This document shows, in pieces, positions 7,546-16,997 of a DNA stretch of 64,000 nt; the stretch's first letter is position 1, and the number at the start of each line of letters is the position of its first letter. A program made the translations under genes and the position numbers. The stretch spans positions 248,001 to 312,000 of the forward strand of contig NZ_JALKII010000002.1 of assembly GCF_023051175.1 (NCBI RefSeq). The letters are read 5' to 3'. Origin of the DNA: Alcanivorax quisquiliarum. Its GTDB lineage: Bacteria > Pseudomonadota > Gammaproteobacteria > Pseudomonadales > Alcanivoracaceae. The notes beneath the pieces were generated by a model. That model searched no databases. It was not told where the DNA came from and worked only from the letters and a program-made list of their open reading frames with translations.

Positions 7546-10407
7546 ATGACTGAATTTGCCATCGGCCAGCGCTGGCTCAGCGAAACCGAAACCGAGCTGG
7601 GCCTGGGCATCGTGGTCAACCTCGATTACCGCCTGGTTACCGTGTTCTACCCTGCCTGCGAAGAAGAACGCACCTACGCCAAAGCCAACGCCCCCTTGTC
7701 GCGCATGACCTTCGCCGCGGGTGATCGCATCCAGACACAAGCCGGCGATGCCTTGATCGTCAGTGCGGTGGAGCAGGTCGATCAGCTATTGATATACCAA
7801 GCCGCGCCTGAAGATGATCCGGCTGCGCTGCGCCCCGTACCGGAAAGCCAGCTCGGTTATCAGGTGGAGCTGTCCGCCGTCACGGATCGCCTGTTCTCGA
7901 AACAGCTTGATAGCAACAACTGGTTCAACTTGCGCGTTGCCGCCCTGCATGCACGCACCCAGGCGGAGCAGTCGCCGGTGCTGGGCCTGCGTGGGCCACG
8001 CATTGATCTGATCGGCCATCAGTTGTGGATCGCCCACGAAGTGGCCAATCGTTTTGCGCCGCGCGTGCTGCTGGCCGACGAAGTGGGCCTGGGCAAGACC
8101 ATCGAAGCCGGCCTGATCCTGCATCAACAGCTGCACACACACCGCGCCAGCCGGGTGCTGATCGTGGTGCCGCAACCGCTGGTGCACCAGTGGTTTGTGG
8201 AAATGGTGCGCCGTTTCAATCTGCACTTCAGCATCTTCGATCGGGAGCGGCTGGAAGCATTGCAGCCCGATGAAAGCGTGCGCGACATGTTTGCCCGCTT
8301 GCTGGAGGAAGAGCACAGCGGCGTCGCCAGCACCCCCGAGAATCCCTTCCTGAGCGAACAGCTGATTCTGTGCAGCACCGAATTTCTGGCGCACTGCAAC
8401 ATGGATCAGCTGGCCAGCGCCGAATGGGATCTGCTGGTGGTGGACGAAGCGCACCACCTCAGCTGGTCAGAGGATGCACCCAGCGATGCTTACCAGCGCG
8501 TGGCGCGGCTGGCCGCAGCAGCACGCGGGCTGTTGTTGCTGACCGCCACCCCGGAGCAGCTCGGCGTGGAAAGCCATTTTGCGCGGCTGCATCTCCTTGA
8601 TCCCGATCGTTTTCCAACGCTGGAGGCGTTTCGCAGCGAGCAGCAGGATTACCAGCGCATTGCCGCGCTGGCCGGCGAGCTGGTCGATAACAGCATCTGG
8701 TCTGCCGATCTCAAGGCACGCCTGCAGGCGCTGCTGCCCGATATTGCACCAGAGGAAAGCCGGCGCGCACAAATCCTGCGTGAGCTGCTGGATCGTTCCG
8801 GCACCGGCCGCGTGCTGTTCCGCAACACACGCAAGCACGTCGAGGGCTTCCCAGAGCGCCATGTGGAAGGCATCCCGCTGCCCTTTCCCGAGTTTTATGC
8901 AAACGGCGAACCCGACGATGCGCTGCACCCGGAAAGCGGATTCAATGACGACCGCTGGTGCGCGGAAGATCCACGTGTCAGCTGGCTGGCGGAGTTTCTG
9001 CGCCGGGACCGCTCCCGCAAGGTGCTGGTGATCTGTGCGCGCAAGGAAACCGCCATCGACCTGCACGCCTGGTGCGGCTACAAGCTGGGCATGAACGTGG
9101 CCGTGTTCCATGAGGACATGGACCTGATCAGCCGCGACCGCGCAGCCGCCTATTTTGCTGACCCGGAGGACGGCGCACAGGCACTGATCTGCTCCGAGAT
9201 CGGCAGCGAAGGCCGCAACTTCCAGTTTGCACACCATCTGGTGCTGTTGGATCTGCCCCGCAATCCGGATCTGCTGGAACAGCGTATCGGCCGCCTGGAT
9301 CGCATCGGGCAGACGCAAGACATTCAGATTCATGTGCCTTATTTCAGCGACCACCCTCAGGAAGTGCTGTTTCAATGGTACGATCAGGGTATGCAAGCAT
9401 TCACTCGCACCAACCCTGCCGGCACACAGATCCTTGCCGGCAGCCGGGAGCAGCTGGATGCCGCACTGGCTTCACCAAAGGACACAACGCTACGAGCGGC
9501 GTTGGTGGAGGATACCCGCACGCTCGCGCAGCAACTGCAACGCCAGCTGGAGGCAGGCCGTGACCGGCTGCTGGAACTCAGCTCGCACCAGCCGGAGCAA
9601 GCGGCGGCATTGATTGCGCATCTGGCCGACGCCGATGCCGCACCGCCCAGCGACTTCATGGACAGCGCCTTCGAGCGTTTCGGCGTCGAAGTGGAGGAGC
9701 ATTCCGAGCACGCCATCATTCTCAAGCCCGGCCCGCACATGATCGAACCGTTCCCGCATCTGCCGGAGGAAGGCATCACCGTTACCGCGCACCGCCCCAC
9801 CGCACTCAGCCGCGACGATTTGCAGTTTCTCACCTGGGAACACCCGATGGTGCAAGGCGCCATCGAGCTGGTGCTGAGCGAAGATCGTGGCAAGGCCAGC
9901 GTCGCGCTGCTGCGCAACCCCAAAGTCAAACCCGGCACGCTGTTGATCGAAGCGTTTTACACCGTGGAATGCAGTGCGCCTCGCGCCTTGCAGGCGAGCC
10001 GCTTCCTGCCGGGCACGATCATACGCAGCCTGCTGGATGCACAGGGCCGTGATCTGAGCCAGGCGATCAGCTTTCCCGGCCTGAGCCAGCAATGCCACAA
10101 GATGGAGAAGCCGCTGGCACGCAAGATCGTCGATAGCCAGCAAGCCTTGCTGGAAAAGCTGCTCGCCAACGATCAACAGCGCGTCAATGCTCAGGCCGAG
10201 GAGATTATCCAGGCAGCTCTGGCAACCATGCGGACGCATCAGGACGGAGAACGTAACCGGCTGGTGCAACTGCAACAGAAGAACCCGGCGATTCGCCAGG
10301 AAGAGATCGATTTCCTTGATCGGCAAACCGATGCGCTACGTCAGCATCTGGCGGAGGCCCGCTGCCAGCTCGCCGCCGTGCGCGTGATCGTGGCGGCGGC
10401 CAGCTGA
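7546..10407 (+). CDS. rapA: RNA polymerase-associated ATPase RapA (HepA)
   Basis: Swi2/Snf2-type ATPase that binds RNA polymerase and promotes its recycling after transcription. Length is 953 residues (E. coli RapA is 968). The N-terminal Tudor-like part covers about 1-105, Walker A ADEVGLGKT is at 177-185, DEAH at 300-303 and LLLLTATPEQLG just after. The C-terminal helicase lobe contains VLVICARKETAIDL and LLEQRIGRLDRIGQT. A long C-terminal region follows. No clear ribosome binding site precedes the ATG (an A-run is there instead). The stop is 2 bases from that of the convergent lipoprotein gene. Confidence 0.97.
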   Translation: MTEFAIGQRWLSETETELGLGIVVNLDYRLVTVFYPACEEERTYAKANAPLSRMTFAAGDRIQTQAGDALIVSAVEQVDQLLIYQAAPEDDPAALRPVPESQLGYQVELSAVTDRLFSKQLDSNNWFNLRVAALHARTQAEQSPVLGLRGPRIDLIGHQLWIAHEVANRFAPRVLLADEVGLGKTIEAGLILHQQLHTHRASRVLIVVPQPLVHQWFVEMVRRFNLHFSIFDRERLEALQPDESVRDMFARLLEEEHSGVASTPENPFLSEQLILCSTEFLAHCNMDQLASAEWDLLVVDEAHHLSWSEDAPSDAYQRVARLAAAARGLLLLTATPEQLGVESHFARLHLLDPDRFPTLEAFRSEQQDYQRIAALAGELVDNSIWSADLKARLQALLPDIAPEESRRAQILRELLDRSGTGRVLFRNTRKHVEGFPERHVEGIPLPFPEFYANGEPDDALHPESGFNDDRWCAEDPRVSWLAEFLRRDRSRKVLVICARKETAIDLHAWCGYKLGMNVAVFHEDMDLISRDRAAAYFADPEDGAQALICSEIGSEGRNFQFAHHLVLLDLPRNPDLLEQRIGRLDRIGQTQDIQIHVPYFSDHPQEVLFQWYDQGMQAFTRTNPAGTQILAGSREQLDAALASPKDTTLRAALVEDTRTLAQQLQRQLEAGRDRLLELSSHQPEQAAALIAHLADADAAPPSDFMDSAFERFGVEVEEHSEHAIILKPGPHMIEPFPHLPEEGITVTAHRPTALSRDDLQFLTWEHPMVQGAIELVLSEDRGKASVALLRNPKVKPGTLLIEAFYTVECSAPRALQASRFLPGTIIRSLLDAQGRDLSQAISFPGLSQQCHKMEKPLARKIVDSQQALLEKLLANDQQRVNAQAEEIIQAALATMRTHQDGERNRLVQLQQKNPAIRQEEIDFLDRQTDALRQHLAEARCQLAAVRVIVAAAS

Positions 10408-10409
10408 AA

Positions 10410-10946
10410 TTACTCCGCCAGCACATCCTCGGCCGGCACCCGCTCGGCCGCGGAATGCACCTTGCCCAGCAACAGCTCCACCGGTGCCGACTTGCCGGCA
10501 GGCACCGGATGCAGGCGCAGGGTGCTCCAGCGCAATTCTCCGTTGCCATCCCGCACCTCTGCCCACAGACCGTAATCATCCTCTGCTTGCCGCGTGTCGC
10601 CCCGATAAACAAGTGAAAACGGGATCGGCACCTGCCGGCCTTCGGCCGCTTGCTGATGCTCGGCCACCACACTGCCACCGGCACCGTCCGGTGCAAGGTT
10701 ATCCACATCTGCCGCCCGTACCAGCTGCACGGTAATGACAGCATCTTCCGGCAGCGCTTCACGCTCCCGATAGACCAGTGTGCCGGTCAGCTCCAGGCTC
10801 GCGGGCTGTGCGTCCCCCGCCTCACTGGCCGTTGGCGGTGTCGCGGGCGTGGCCGCCAGATCCTTGTCCTCCGGCTTGTCACAACCGGCCAATATCAGCG
10901 CCAAAACCAGCGCGGCGCCCCGTATTATCATGCGTTTCAGCTTCAT
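10410..10946 (-). CDS. YbaY/YscW-like lipoprotein
   Basis: Predicted outer-membrane lipoprotein of 178 residues. The signal peptide ends in the lipobox LAGC (about residues 20-23), followed by an Ala/Thr/Pro-rich linker. The domain begins LELTGTLVYREREALPEDAVITVQL and later shows IPFSLVYRGDT, typical of the YbaY family related to the type III secretion pilotin YscW. I chose ATG at 10946 because AGGGAG lies 9 bases ahead and it gives a proper signal peptide; the frame runs further upstream. No secretion genes are nearby, so a general envelope role is likelier. Confidence 0.85.
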   Translation of the reverse strand: MKLKRMIIRGAALVLALILAGCDKPEDKDLAATPATPPTASEAGDAQPASLELTGTLVYREREALPEDAVITVQLVRAADVDNLAPDGAGGSVVAEHQQAAEGRQVPIPFSLVYRGDTRQAEDDYGLWAEVRDGNGELRWSTLRLHPVPAGKSAPVELLLGKVHSAAERVPAEDVLAE

Positions 10947-11159
10947 TGACGTGCGCTCCCTGTACACTGAGGACTGCCTGCCATCATGCGCTGCCACACC
11001 ACCAGGCTCAACCACCGCCGCATCTTCTCGCCGTCCGCTCATGGCCCGCTTCACAGCGGGTAGCGAAGGCCCGTGCCCGGCTCTGTTACACTGTCCACTT
11101 GCTGTGCACCGGCCCTACACCGCTTATGCACAAAGTTATCCACAGCCTTGGAGAACCGC

Positions 11160-11831
11160 ATGACTCTGCTTCAGCCTCTGCTGCCGTGCGTGGAGATCAA
11201 CCCGGACGAGCCCGCCACTGCCGCTGTCATCTGGTTGCACGGGCTGGGCGCTGATGGCCATGATTTCGAGCCGATCGTGCCGGCCCTGAAATTGCCCGCT
11301 TCAATGCCGGTGCGCTTCGTATTCCCGCACGCGCCGGCCATTCCGGTCACCATCAATGGCGGCGTTACCATGCCCGCCTGGTTTGACATCCTCGAAGCAA
11401 ATATCGAACGGCGCATTGATGAAGTCGGGCTGTTACAGTCAGCAGATGCCATTACCGCGTTGATCGAGCGGGAACGGGAGCGCGGTGTGGCGGCCGAGCG
11501 GATCGTGATTGCCGGCTTTTCCCAAGGCGGCGCCGTCGCCTTCGAGGCAGCACTGCGATACCCGCAGCCGCTGGGCGGCCTGCTGGCAATGTCCTGTTAT
11601 TTTGCCACCGAACGCAGCGTGCAACGACACCCGGCCAACGCCAGCCTGCCGATCGAGATCCACCACGGCACCCGGGATCATGTGGTGCCGGAAAGCCTCG
11701 GCCTTCACGCGGCCAAGGTGCTCGGCGATCTGAACTACCCGGTGACGCTACGTCGCTATGTGATGGAACATGAAGTGTGCCCGGAGCAGGTGGCCGACAT
11801 CAGCCAATGGCTGCGCCGGATTCTGCGCTGA
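11160..11831 (+). CDS. Phospholipase/carboxylesterase-family hydrolase
   Basis: Alpha/beta hydrolase of 223 residues in the carboxylesterase/lysophospholipase (Abhydrolase_2) family. HGLGADGHDF (about 24-33) forms the oxyanion region, the nucleophile Ser121 is in GFSQG, Asp173 is in GTRDHVVP and His204 is in EHEVCPEQ, completing the triad. ATG at 11160 is preceded by GGAG and fits the family start; an upstream in-frame start at 11073 would add an unrelated leader. Its last 32 bases overlap the end of the convergent metalloprotease gene. It probably hydrolyses short acyl esters. Confidence 0.92.
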   Translation: MTLLQPLLPCVEINPDEPATAAVIWLHGLGADGHDFEPIVPALKLPASMPVRFVFPHAPAIPVTINGGVTMPAWFDILEANIERRIDEVGLLQSADAITALIERERERGVAAERIVIAGFSQGGAVAFEAALRYPQPLGGLLAMSCYFATERSVQRHPANASLPIEIHHGTRDHVVPESLGLHAAKVLGDLNYPVTLRRYVMEHEVCPEQVADISQWLRRILR

Positions 11832-12519
11832 CAAGCTCGATGCGCGGCAGCCGGTTCACCAGCAGCCGCCTGGCTCGCCAGTCGGGGAGGCGCTGATCCA
11901 TCAGCGCCTTGAAGCGCGGCCCGTGATTCATTTCCTCCAGGTGGCACAGCTCGTGCACCACCACATATTCCAGGCAGGCAGGCGGCAGCCGGATCAGCGC
12001 CAGGTTCAGATTGATAAAGCCCCGCGAGGACAACGAACCCCAGCGGCTTTTCATCTGTTTCACGCGCAAGGTCGGCCGCCCATGGCCTCGGGCGGCGAAA
12101 AACGGAAAGTGGCGATCAATTTCCGCCTCGAAATACTGATACGCCTGCGCTCGATACCAGCTCAGCAACACCGCAGGCAGTTGCTCCGCCGAGGGCGCAG
12201 ACAGATACAGCTCATCCTCTCGCCGCACCGCTTTTCGCGCACCGCTGGCCAGCCGCAGCGTGAGCGGCCGGCCCAGAAACGGGTGCTGCGCGCCCTCCGC
12301 CAGTTGCAAACGCAGCGGCCCCGGCCGCTCGGCCATGCGCACCAGCGTGCGCCGCAGCCAGTCGCGGCGGCCGGCCAGAAAGGCACTGATATCTGCGGGA
12401 GAAGCATGAAGTGGCGCCCGCACTTCCACGCGGGCATCGGGGAACACACGCAGCTCAAGCGAGCGGCGGCGTGTGCGGGTAATGGTGTAAGGCGGCAAGT
12501 CGAAAGCATCTGGCAACAT
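11800..12519 (-). CDS. YgjP-type zinc metalloprotease (DUF45/SprT-like)
   Basis: 239-residue putative metal-dependent hydrolase. The zinc motif HELCHLEEMNHGPRF supplies HExxH plus a third His further on. MKSRWGSLSSRGFINLNLALIRLP just before is the family hallmark. I chose ATG at 12519: the frame continues upstream but would overlap the response regulator gene, which ends at 12557. The 3' end overlaps the convergent carboxylesterase gene by 32 bases. Substrate unknown. Confidence 0.88.
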   Translation of the reverse strand: MLPDAFDLPPYTITRTRRRSLELRVFPDARVEVRAPLHASPADISAFLAGRRDWLRRTLVRMAERPGPLRLQLAEGAQHPFLGRPLTLRLASGARKAVRREDELYLSAPSAEQLPAVLLSWYRAQAYQYFEAEIDRHFPFFAARGHGRPTLRVKQMKSRWGSLSSRGFINLNLALIRLPPACLEYVVVHELCHLEEMNHGPRFKALMDQRLPDWRARRLLVNRLPRIELVSAESGAAIG

Positions 12520-12556
12520 GCCGCAAGTATAACCCAGGCGACCGGCAAGCGACGCG

Positions 12557-13507
12557 TCAGACCGGCGCCGGGCGGCCGCGCAACCGATCCAGATAACCAC
12601 GTACCCGGCTGGCAACACCGTTATCCACCGCTACCTCGTTGGCCTCGGCCACCCGATGCCGGCGCAACAGGGCAGGGCTGGCGCTGATCATGCCGTGGTG
12701 TCGCAAAGCACTTTCCACCCCGCGCAACAGCATGTTGCGGCTGACCGGGCGCGGCAGCACGCGATAGACCTGCGCCTGATTGATGAGTCGGATCAGATGC
12801 GTGGTGTCGCGAAAGGCTGTGACGACAATGGTGACCAGCTCGGGCTGGCGAGCCTTCAACAATCGCAGCGCATCGGTGATATCGCCTTCCGGCAAATTCA
12901 GATCGGTGACCAGCACGGCGGTCGGTTGCTCGGCCATGTGCGCCAGCGCCTCATCCAGTGTGCCGGCGCTCAGGACTGGCCGGCCCGGTCGGCTGTCGCG
13001 AATCAGCTCGAACAGATCCGGGCGCTGATCCAGCACCACGATTGCGCCATCGTCCTCTGTGCCGGCAGGCGCGGCGGTGGATTCGTTACCCGTTTTTTGT
13101 GGCTGATGCTTTTTCAGCAACGGCGCCGCGCTTTGTTCGGCAATGGCCACGGCTTCTTCAAGTGTGTTGCGCAGCGCATCCAGCTGCCAGGGCTTCTGCA
13201 CGTAACGGAAAATCTCGCCGTCGTTGATGGAGCCGACGATGCTCGCCAGCTCGGCATAGCCTGTCAGCAAGATGCGCATGGCGGCAGGCTGCATCTCGCG
13301 CGCCTGACGCAGCACTTCAACGCCGGTCATGTGCGGCATTCGCTGATCGCTGACCACCACCTGCACAGTATTTTCGCGCAGCAGTTCCAGCGCTCTTGCT
13401 CCGCCATTGGCCGTAAGCACGCGGTAGCGCGCACCAAAAGCCAGGTTCAAGGTACGCAGTATCCGCTCCTCGTCATCGACAAATAACACTGTCGGTTTTA
13501 GCTGCAT
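12557..13507 (-). CDS. Response regulator with one intact and one degenerate receiver, no output domain
   Basis: 316 residues. Receiver 1 (about 5-122) has DDEE at 11-14, phospho-acceptor Asp54 in SDQRMP and Lys105 in QKPW; it belongs to the KPW class seen in HupR/RpfG-like regulators. Receiver 2 (about 154-275) has Asp202 in TDLNLP but RP instead of KP near its end, and its acidic pocket is reduced. No DNA-binding, HD-GYP or GGDEF domain follows. ATG at 13507 has AAGGAGG ahead; the frame is open much further upstream. It lies 10 bases after the CBS-domain kinase, which is surely its cognate kinase. Confidence 0.9.
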   Translation of the reverse strand: MQLKPTVLFVDDEERILRTLNLAFGARYRVLTANGGARALELLRENTVQVVVSDQRMPHMTGVEVLRQAREMQPAAMRILLTGYAELASIVGSINDGEIFRYVQKPWQLDALRNTLEEAVAIAEQSAAPLLKKHQPQKTGNESTAAPAGTEDDGAIVVLDQRPDLFELIRDSRPGRPVLSAGTLDEALAHMAEQPTAVLVTDLNLPEGDITDALRLLKARQPELVTIVVTAFRDTTHLIRLINQAQVYRVLPRPVSRNMLLRGVESALRHHGMISASPALLRRHRVAEANEVAVDNGVASRVRGYLDRLRGRPAPV

Positions 13508-13517
13508 CTCCGCCTCC

Positions 13518-14843
13518 TTAACCCGCCGCAGCCTCGGTTGCCGGCGTGCGCTGTGTGGCCGCTTGCTGTTGCGGCAGCCACAGACGAAACTCCGTCCCGG
13601 CTCCCGGTGTGGATGCCACGGCAATGCTGCCGCCGTGCTGAGTGATGATCTGATAGGAAATGGAAAGCCCCAGGCCGGTGCCCTGGCCCACAGGTTTGGT
13701 GGTGTAAAACGGATCAAAGATACGTTGCCGCACGGTTTCCGGCATGCCGCTGCCGTTGTCGCTGATGCGAATCTCGACGCCCTCGTCCAGAGCACGCGAT
13801 TGCAATCGGATTACTCCGAAATCATCAATCGCTTGCGCCGCATTGGTGAGGATGTTGAGCAGCACCTGATTGATCTGCGACGCGGCGCACTCGACTTGCG
13901 GCAGGTCACCGTAATCGCGCACCACTTCTGCTTTTTGCTTGATCAGGTTGCGGCCGATAGTGAGCGCGCTATCCAGGCATTCGTTCAGGTTGACCCGATC
14001 CACGCGGGCCCGATCCAGGCGGCTGAAATTACGCAGGTTCAACACCAGCTCGCTGATCTCGCCCAGCCCATGGAGCGTGTCGTCGAACAGATTATCCAGT
14101 TCGTCCAGAATGCCGGTTTCGGCCACACTGTCCTGCTCTGCCGTGGCCACTGCCAGGTGCTGGCTGATTTCGTCATCGGTGGCGCGCTCATCCATCAACG
14201 AGCGCACCAGATTGCCGCTCGCTACCAGCGCCGTTGCCGTGCGTGCCGCAAAATCTCGCACCAGCTCCACGTTGCTGCGCACATAACCCAGCGGCGTATT
14301 GATCTCATGGGCGACGCCCGCCACCATCTGGCCCAGCGAGGCCATTTTTTCCGATTGCACCAGGTGTGATTGTGACGCTTTCAAATGCTGGTTGGCGCGC
14401 ACCAGTGCCTGCCCGCGTGCCGCAACCCGCTGCTCCATTTTTTCCAGCAGTGAGGTGACCATCCCCATGCCACGATATTCGCCGTTTTCCACCACGACAA
14501 AATCTTCCGTGATCGGGAGCCGCATGTGCTGCCGCACGTAACGGCTTGCTTCTTCGATGCCGGTGCTCTGCTCGACCAGCAACGGCGAGGGATTCATGAA
14601 GCGCTCGATAGGCCGCGCACCGAAAACCTCGCGCCCGTATTGCCGCAGGAAAACCCGCATGATGTCGTAACGCGACACGATCCCCAGCGTCTCCCCGCCA
14701 CGCACGACGGGCAGGCACAACAGATCGGCGCACGCCTCGGCCAAAAACAGATCGGCCACATCCGCGACGCGCATCTGCGGGGGTATCGGGTGAACCCGCA
14801 TCACCAGATCACTGATACGGGTGGGAGTTTGCTGGCCGGCCAT
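13518..14843 (-). CDS. CBS-domain sensor histidine kinase
   Basis: Soluble histidine kinase of 441 residues with no membrane segments. Two N-terminal CBS motifs span about 8-135 (IPPQMRVADVADLF; LCLPVVRGGETLGIVSRYDI; PLLVEQSTGIEEA), a coiled linker follows, and the H-box is VAGVAHEINTP with His179. The ATPase part has the N-box NILTNAAQAI, G1 DNGSGMP and G2 GQGTGLGLSI. CBS pairs usually bind adenine nucleotides, so it may sense energy state or a nucleotide second messenger (inference). It is co-transcribed with the two-receiver regulator 10 bases downstream. Confidence 0.93.
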   Translation of the reverse strand: MAGQQTPTRISDLVMRVHPIPPQMRVADVADLFLAEACADLLCLPVVRGGETLGIVSRYDIMRVFLRQYGREVFGARPIERFMNPSPLLVEQSTGIEEASRYVRQHMRLPITEDFVVVENGEYRGMGMVTSLLEKMEQRVAARGQALVRANQHLKASQSHLVQSEKMASLGQMVAGVAHEINTPLGYVRSNVELVRDFAARTATALVASGNLVRSLMDERATDDEISQHLAVATAEQDSVAETGILDELDNLFDDTLHGLGEISELVLNLRNFSRLDRARVDRVNLNECLDSALTIGRNLIKQKAEVVRDYGDLPQVECAASQINQVLLNILTNAAQAIDDFGVIRLQSRALDEGVEIRISDNGSGMPETVRQRIFDPFYTTKPVGQGTGLGLSISYQIITQHGGSIAVASTPGAGTEFRLWLPQQQAATQRTPATEAAAG

Positions 14844-15251
14844 ACTGCTGCATTCCGATCATCAGGGCTACCAGAAACAGGCAGCCTTCAGGGCAGCTCA
14901 TGGTGCGACAGCGATATGACAGGCAAGTGAAAACCGAGGGCACAAAGTGATCGCTCGATCTGGGTGCAGGGAGAGGAAATAATACCGGCGCGCAGGCCGC
15001 CATCATGTCGGCAGGACACCGATCAGTGAGAGTCTGTGGCATGGCAGTGCGCAGCGGCTTTTCCCGGGCTGATTGCACAGGCGCACGAGCACCGACGTCG
15101 CTTCTGCGCTGCCTTGAGAGCGCGGCTTCGGGAGCGCCCGCTTTGAGAGCGCAACTCGGGGAGCCCCTGCTCCAAGAACGCAGATTCGAGAGCACGGACT
15201 TGAGAGCGCCGCCCCGGCTTCCACCGGGGCAGCAAGGATGCCGGCCGAAGC
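14844..15251. other. Intergenic region containing a degenerate short tandem repeat
   Basis: About 400 bases between the CBS kinase (reads left from 14843) and the end of the acyl-CoA ligase gene. It includes the repeat array at 15114-15213. Open frames here on both strands are low-complexity products of the repeat and have no ribosome binding sites. No terminator is obvious after the ligase stop. Confidence 0.5.
15114..15213. repeat. Degenerate 14/15-nt tandem repeat, seven units
   Basis: Seven consecutive units of 14, 15, 14, 15, 14, 14 and 14 nt beginning at 15114, 15128, 15143, 15157, 15172, 15186 and 15200. The best conserved units read TTGAGAGCGCGGCT, TTGAGAGCGCAACT and TTGAGAGCGCCGCC; the core is (T)TGAGAGCGC. 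Odd and even units differ, so the array may also be described as a 28-29-nt repeat. Unit length is not a multiple of three and it is intergenic, so it is not a protein repeat. Confidence 0.7.
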
Positions 15252-16892
15252 TCAGCCGATATGTTCAGCGCGCATCACTTTTTTGTCGAGCTTGCCCACA
15301 CTGGTGCGTGGCAGGCTGTCGACGAACGTGATGTTCTCTGGAATACCATAGCGCGAGATAACGCCTTTCTCGGCATAGCCCGCGACCAGCTCGCGGATTT
15401 CTTCTGCAGTGACTTCCGCGCCCGGCTTTTTCACCACCAGCGCCAGCGGGCGCTCGCCCCACTTGGCATCTGGCACACCGATCACGGCGCATTCCGCCAC
15501 GCTGCTGTGTTGCAGCACCAGCCCTTCCAGATCCAGCGAGGACACCCATTCCCCGCCTGTCTTGATCACATCCTTGATCCGGTCGGTGATCTTCAGATAA
15601 CCGTCTTCCGTTATGACGCCGATATCACCGGTGTGCAACCAGCCGCCGCGCCACAGATCCTCCGATTGCTCGGGATCATTCAGATAGCCCTGAGTCAGCC
15701 AGGGTGCCCGCACCACCACCTCGCCCTGGCTCTTGCCATCATGAGGGAGATCATTGAGGTCCTCATCGACGATACGCAGGGTCACCATCGGCACCGGCCG
15801 GCCCGTCAGGCTACGAACCTCAGCCTGCCGTTCGTTATCCCAGGCTTCCATATGCGGTTGCAAATGTGACAGCGTCAGCACCGGGCCCGTCTCGCTCATG
15901 CCGTAGCCGGTGAACACATCAATGCCCATATCCAGCGCCGCTTTAGCCATCGGTTTCGGCAGCGCCGAGCCACCGATGATGACTTTCCAGTTGGAGAGAT
16001 CCACTTGTTTGACGGCGTCGCTGGCAAGCAGCATTTGCAGGATCGTCGGCACGCAGTGAGAGAATGTGACTCGCTCGGTCACCAGCAGCTTGAGCAATAC
16101 TTCGGGCACATAACGGCCAGGGTAAACCTGTTTCACGCCCAGCAGTGTCGCCAGGAACGGTACGCCCCACGCATGCACATGAAACATTGGCGTGATCGGC
16201 ATGTAGATATCGCTCTGGTTGAAGCGGCCATGGCCATCGCCTGATGTGGCAGCGCGCAGCGCGAAGGTGTGCAGCACCAATTGCCGATGGCTGAAATAAA
16301 CGCCTTTCGGCAAACCGGTGGTGCCCGTGGTGTAAAAGGTGGTGGCGCGGGTATTTTCATCCAGCAACGGAAATTCGAACTCGGCATTGGCGGCGGCCAG
16401 CAGCTGCTCATACTCGCCGTGCGCCTGGATGCTGCTGCTCTCCGGCCCTTCGCCGTCATCCAGCAGGATAAAGGTCTTCACCGTTTCGATGCGATCCTTG
16501 ATGGCGTCCAGCAATGGCAGGAACTCGCGGTTCACCAGGATCACGTCATCTTGCGCGTGGTTGATGGTATACAGTACCTGCTCCGGCGACAGCCGGATAT
16601 TGATGGTATGCAGCACCGCACCCATCATCGGCACAGTGAAAAAACACTCCAGATAACGATGGCTGTCCCAGTCCATCACCGCCACGGTATCCCCCGGCTT
16701 CACACCAGCACTTGCCAGAGCGGAGGCCAGGCGCCGGACGCGCTCGCCCATTTGCCGATAGGTCATGCGCATCTTGTCGGCGTAGACGATCTCCTGCTCA
16801 GGCGCGCTGCGCACGCCAGCTTCCAGAATCGTGCCGATCAACAGCGGCTGATCGACGGCCGATGGGGTGCGCTCAATGACGTGTGCGGTCAT
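15252..16892 (-). CDS. AlkK-like medium/long-chain fatty acyl-CoA ligase
   Basis: AMP-forming acyl-CoA synthetase of 546 residues, the same length as AlkK of the Pseudomonas alk operon. It activates fatty acids to acyl-CoA for beta-oxidation or lipid synthesis. Motifs: P-loop YTTGTTGLPKGV (about 188-199), GYGMSETGP, WLHTGDIG, ITDRIKDVIKTGGEW and the C-terminal catalytic Lys in RTSVGKLDKK. ATG at 16892 has CAGGAG 10 bases ahead. It is the only ligase in the window and would process fatty acids from alkane oxidation. The exact chain length cannot be read. Confidence 0.9.
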   Translation of the reverse strand: MTAHVIERTPSAVDQPLLIGTILEAGVRSAPEQEIVYADKMRMTYRQMGERVRRLASALASAGVKPGDTVAVMDWDSHRYLECFFTVPMMGAVLHTINIRLSPEQVLYTINHAQDDVILVNREFLPLLDAIKDRIETVKTFILLDDGEGPESSSIQAHGEYEQLLAAANAEFEFPLLDENTRATTFYTTGTTGLPKGVYFSHRQLVLHTFALRAATSGDGHGRFNQSDIYMPITPMFHVHAWGVPFLATLLGVKQVYPGRYVPEVLLKLLVTERVTFSHCVPTILQMLLASDAVKQVDLSNWKVIIGGSALPKPMAKAALDMGIDVFTGYGMSETGPVLTLSHLQPHMEAWDNERQAEVRSLTGRPVPMVTLRIVDEDLNDLPHDGKSQGEVVVRAPWLTQGYLNDPEQSEDLWRGGWLHTGDIGVITEDGYLKITDRIKDVIKTGGEWVSSLDLEGLVLQHSSVAECAVIGVPDAKWGERPLALVVKKPGAEVTAEEIRELVAGYAEKGVISRYGIPENITFVDSLPRTSVGKLDKKVMRAEHIG

Positions 16893-16997
16893 GCAACTGT
16901 ACTCCTGAATATCTGCTGTATTGTTATGCGAGAGAAAATGGCCAGCCCGGCCGGCCGCTCACGCTGCCTGCTTGTCAGCGATGCGGTCTTTGCTGCT

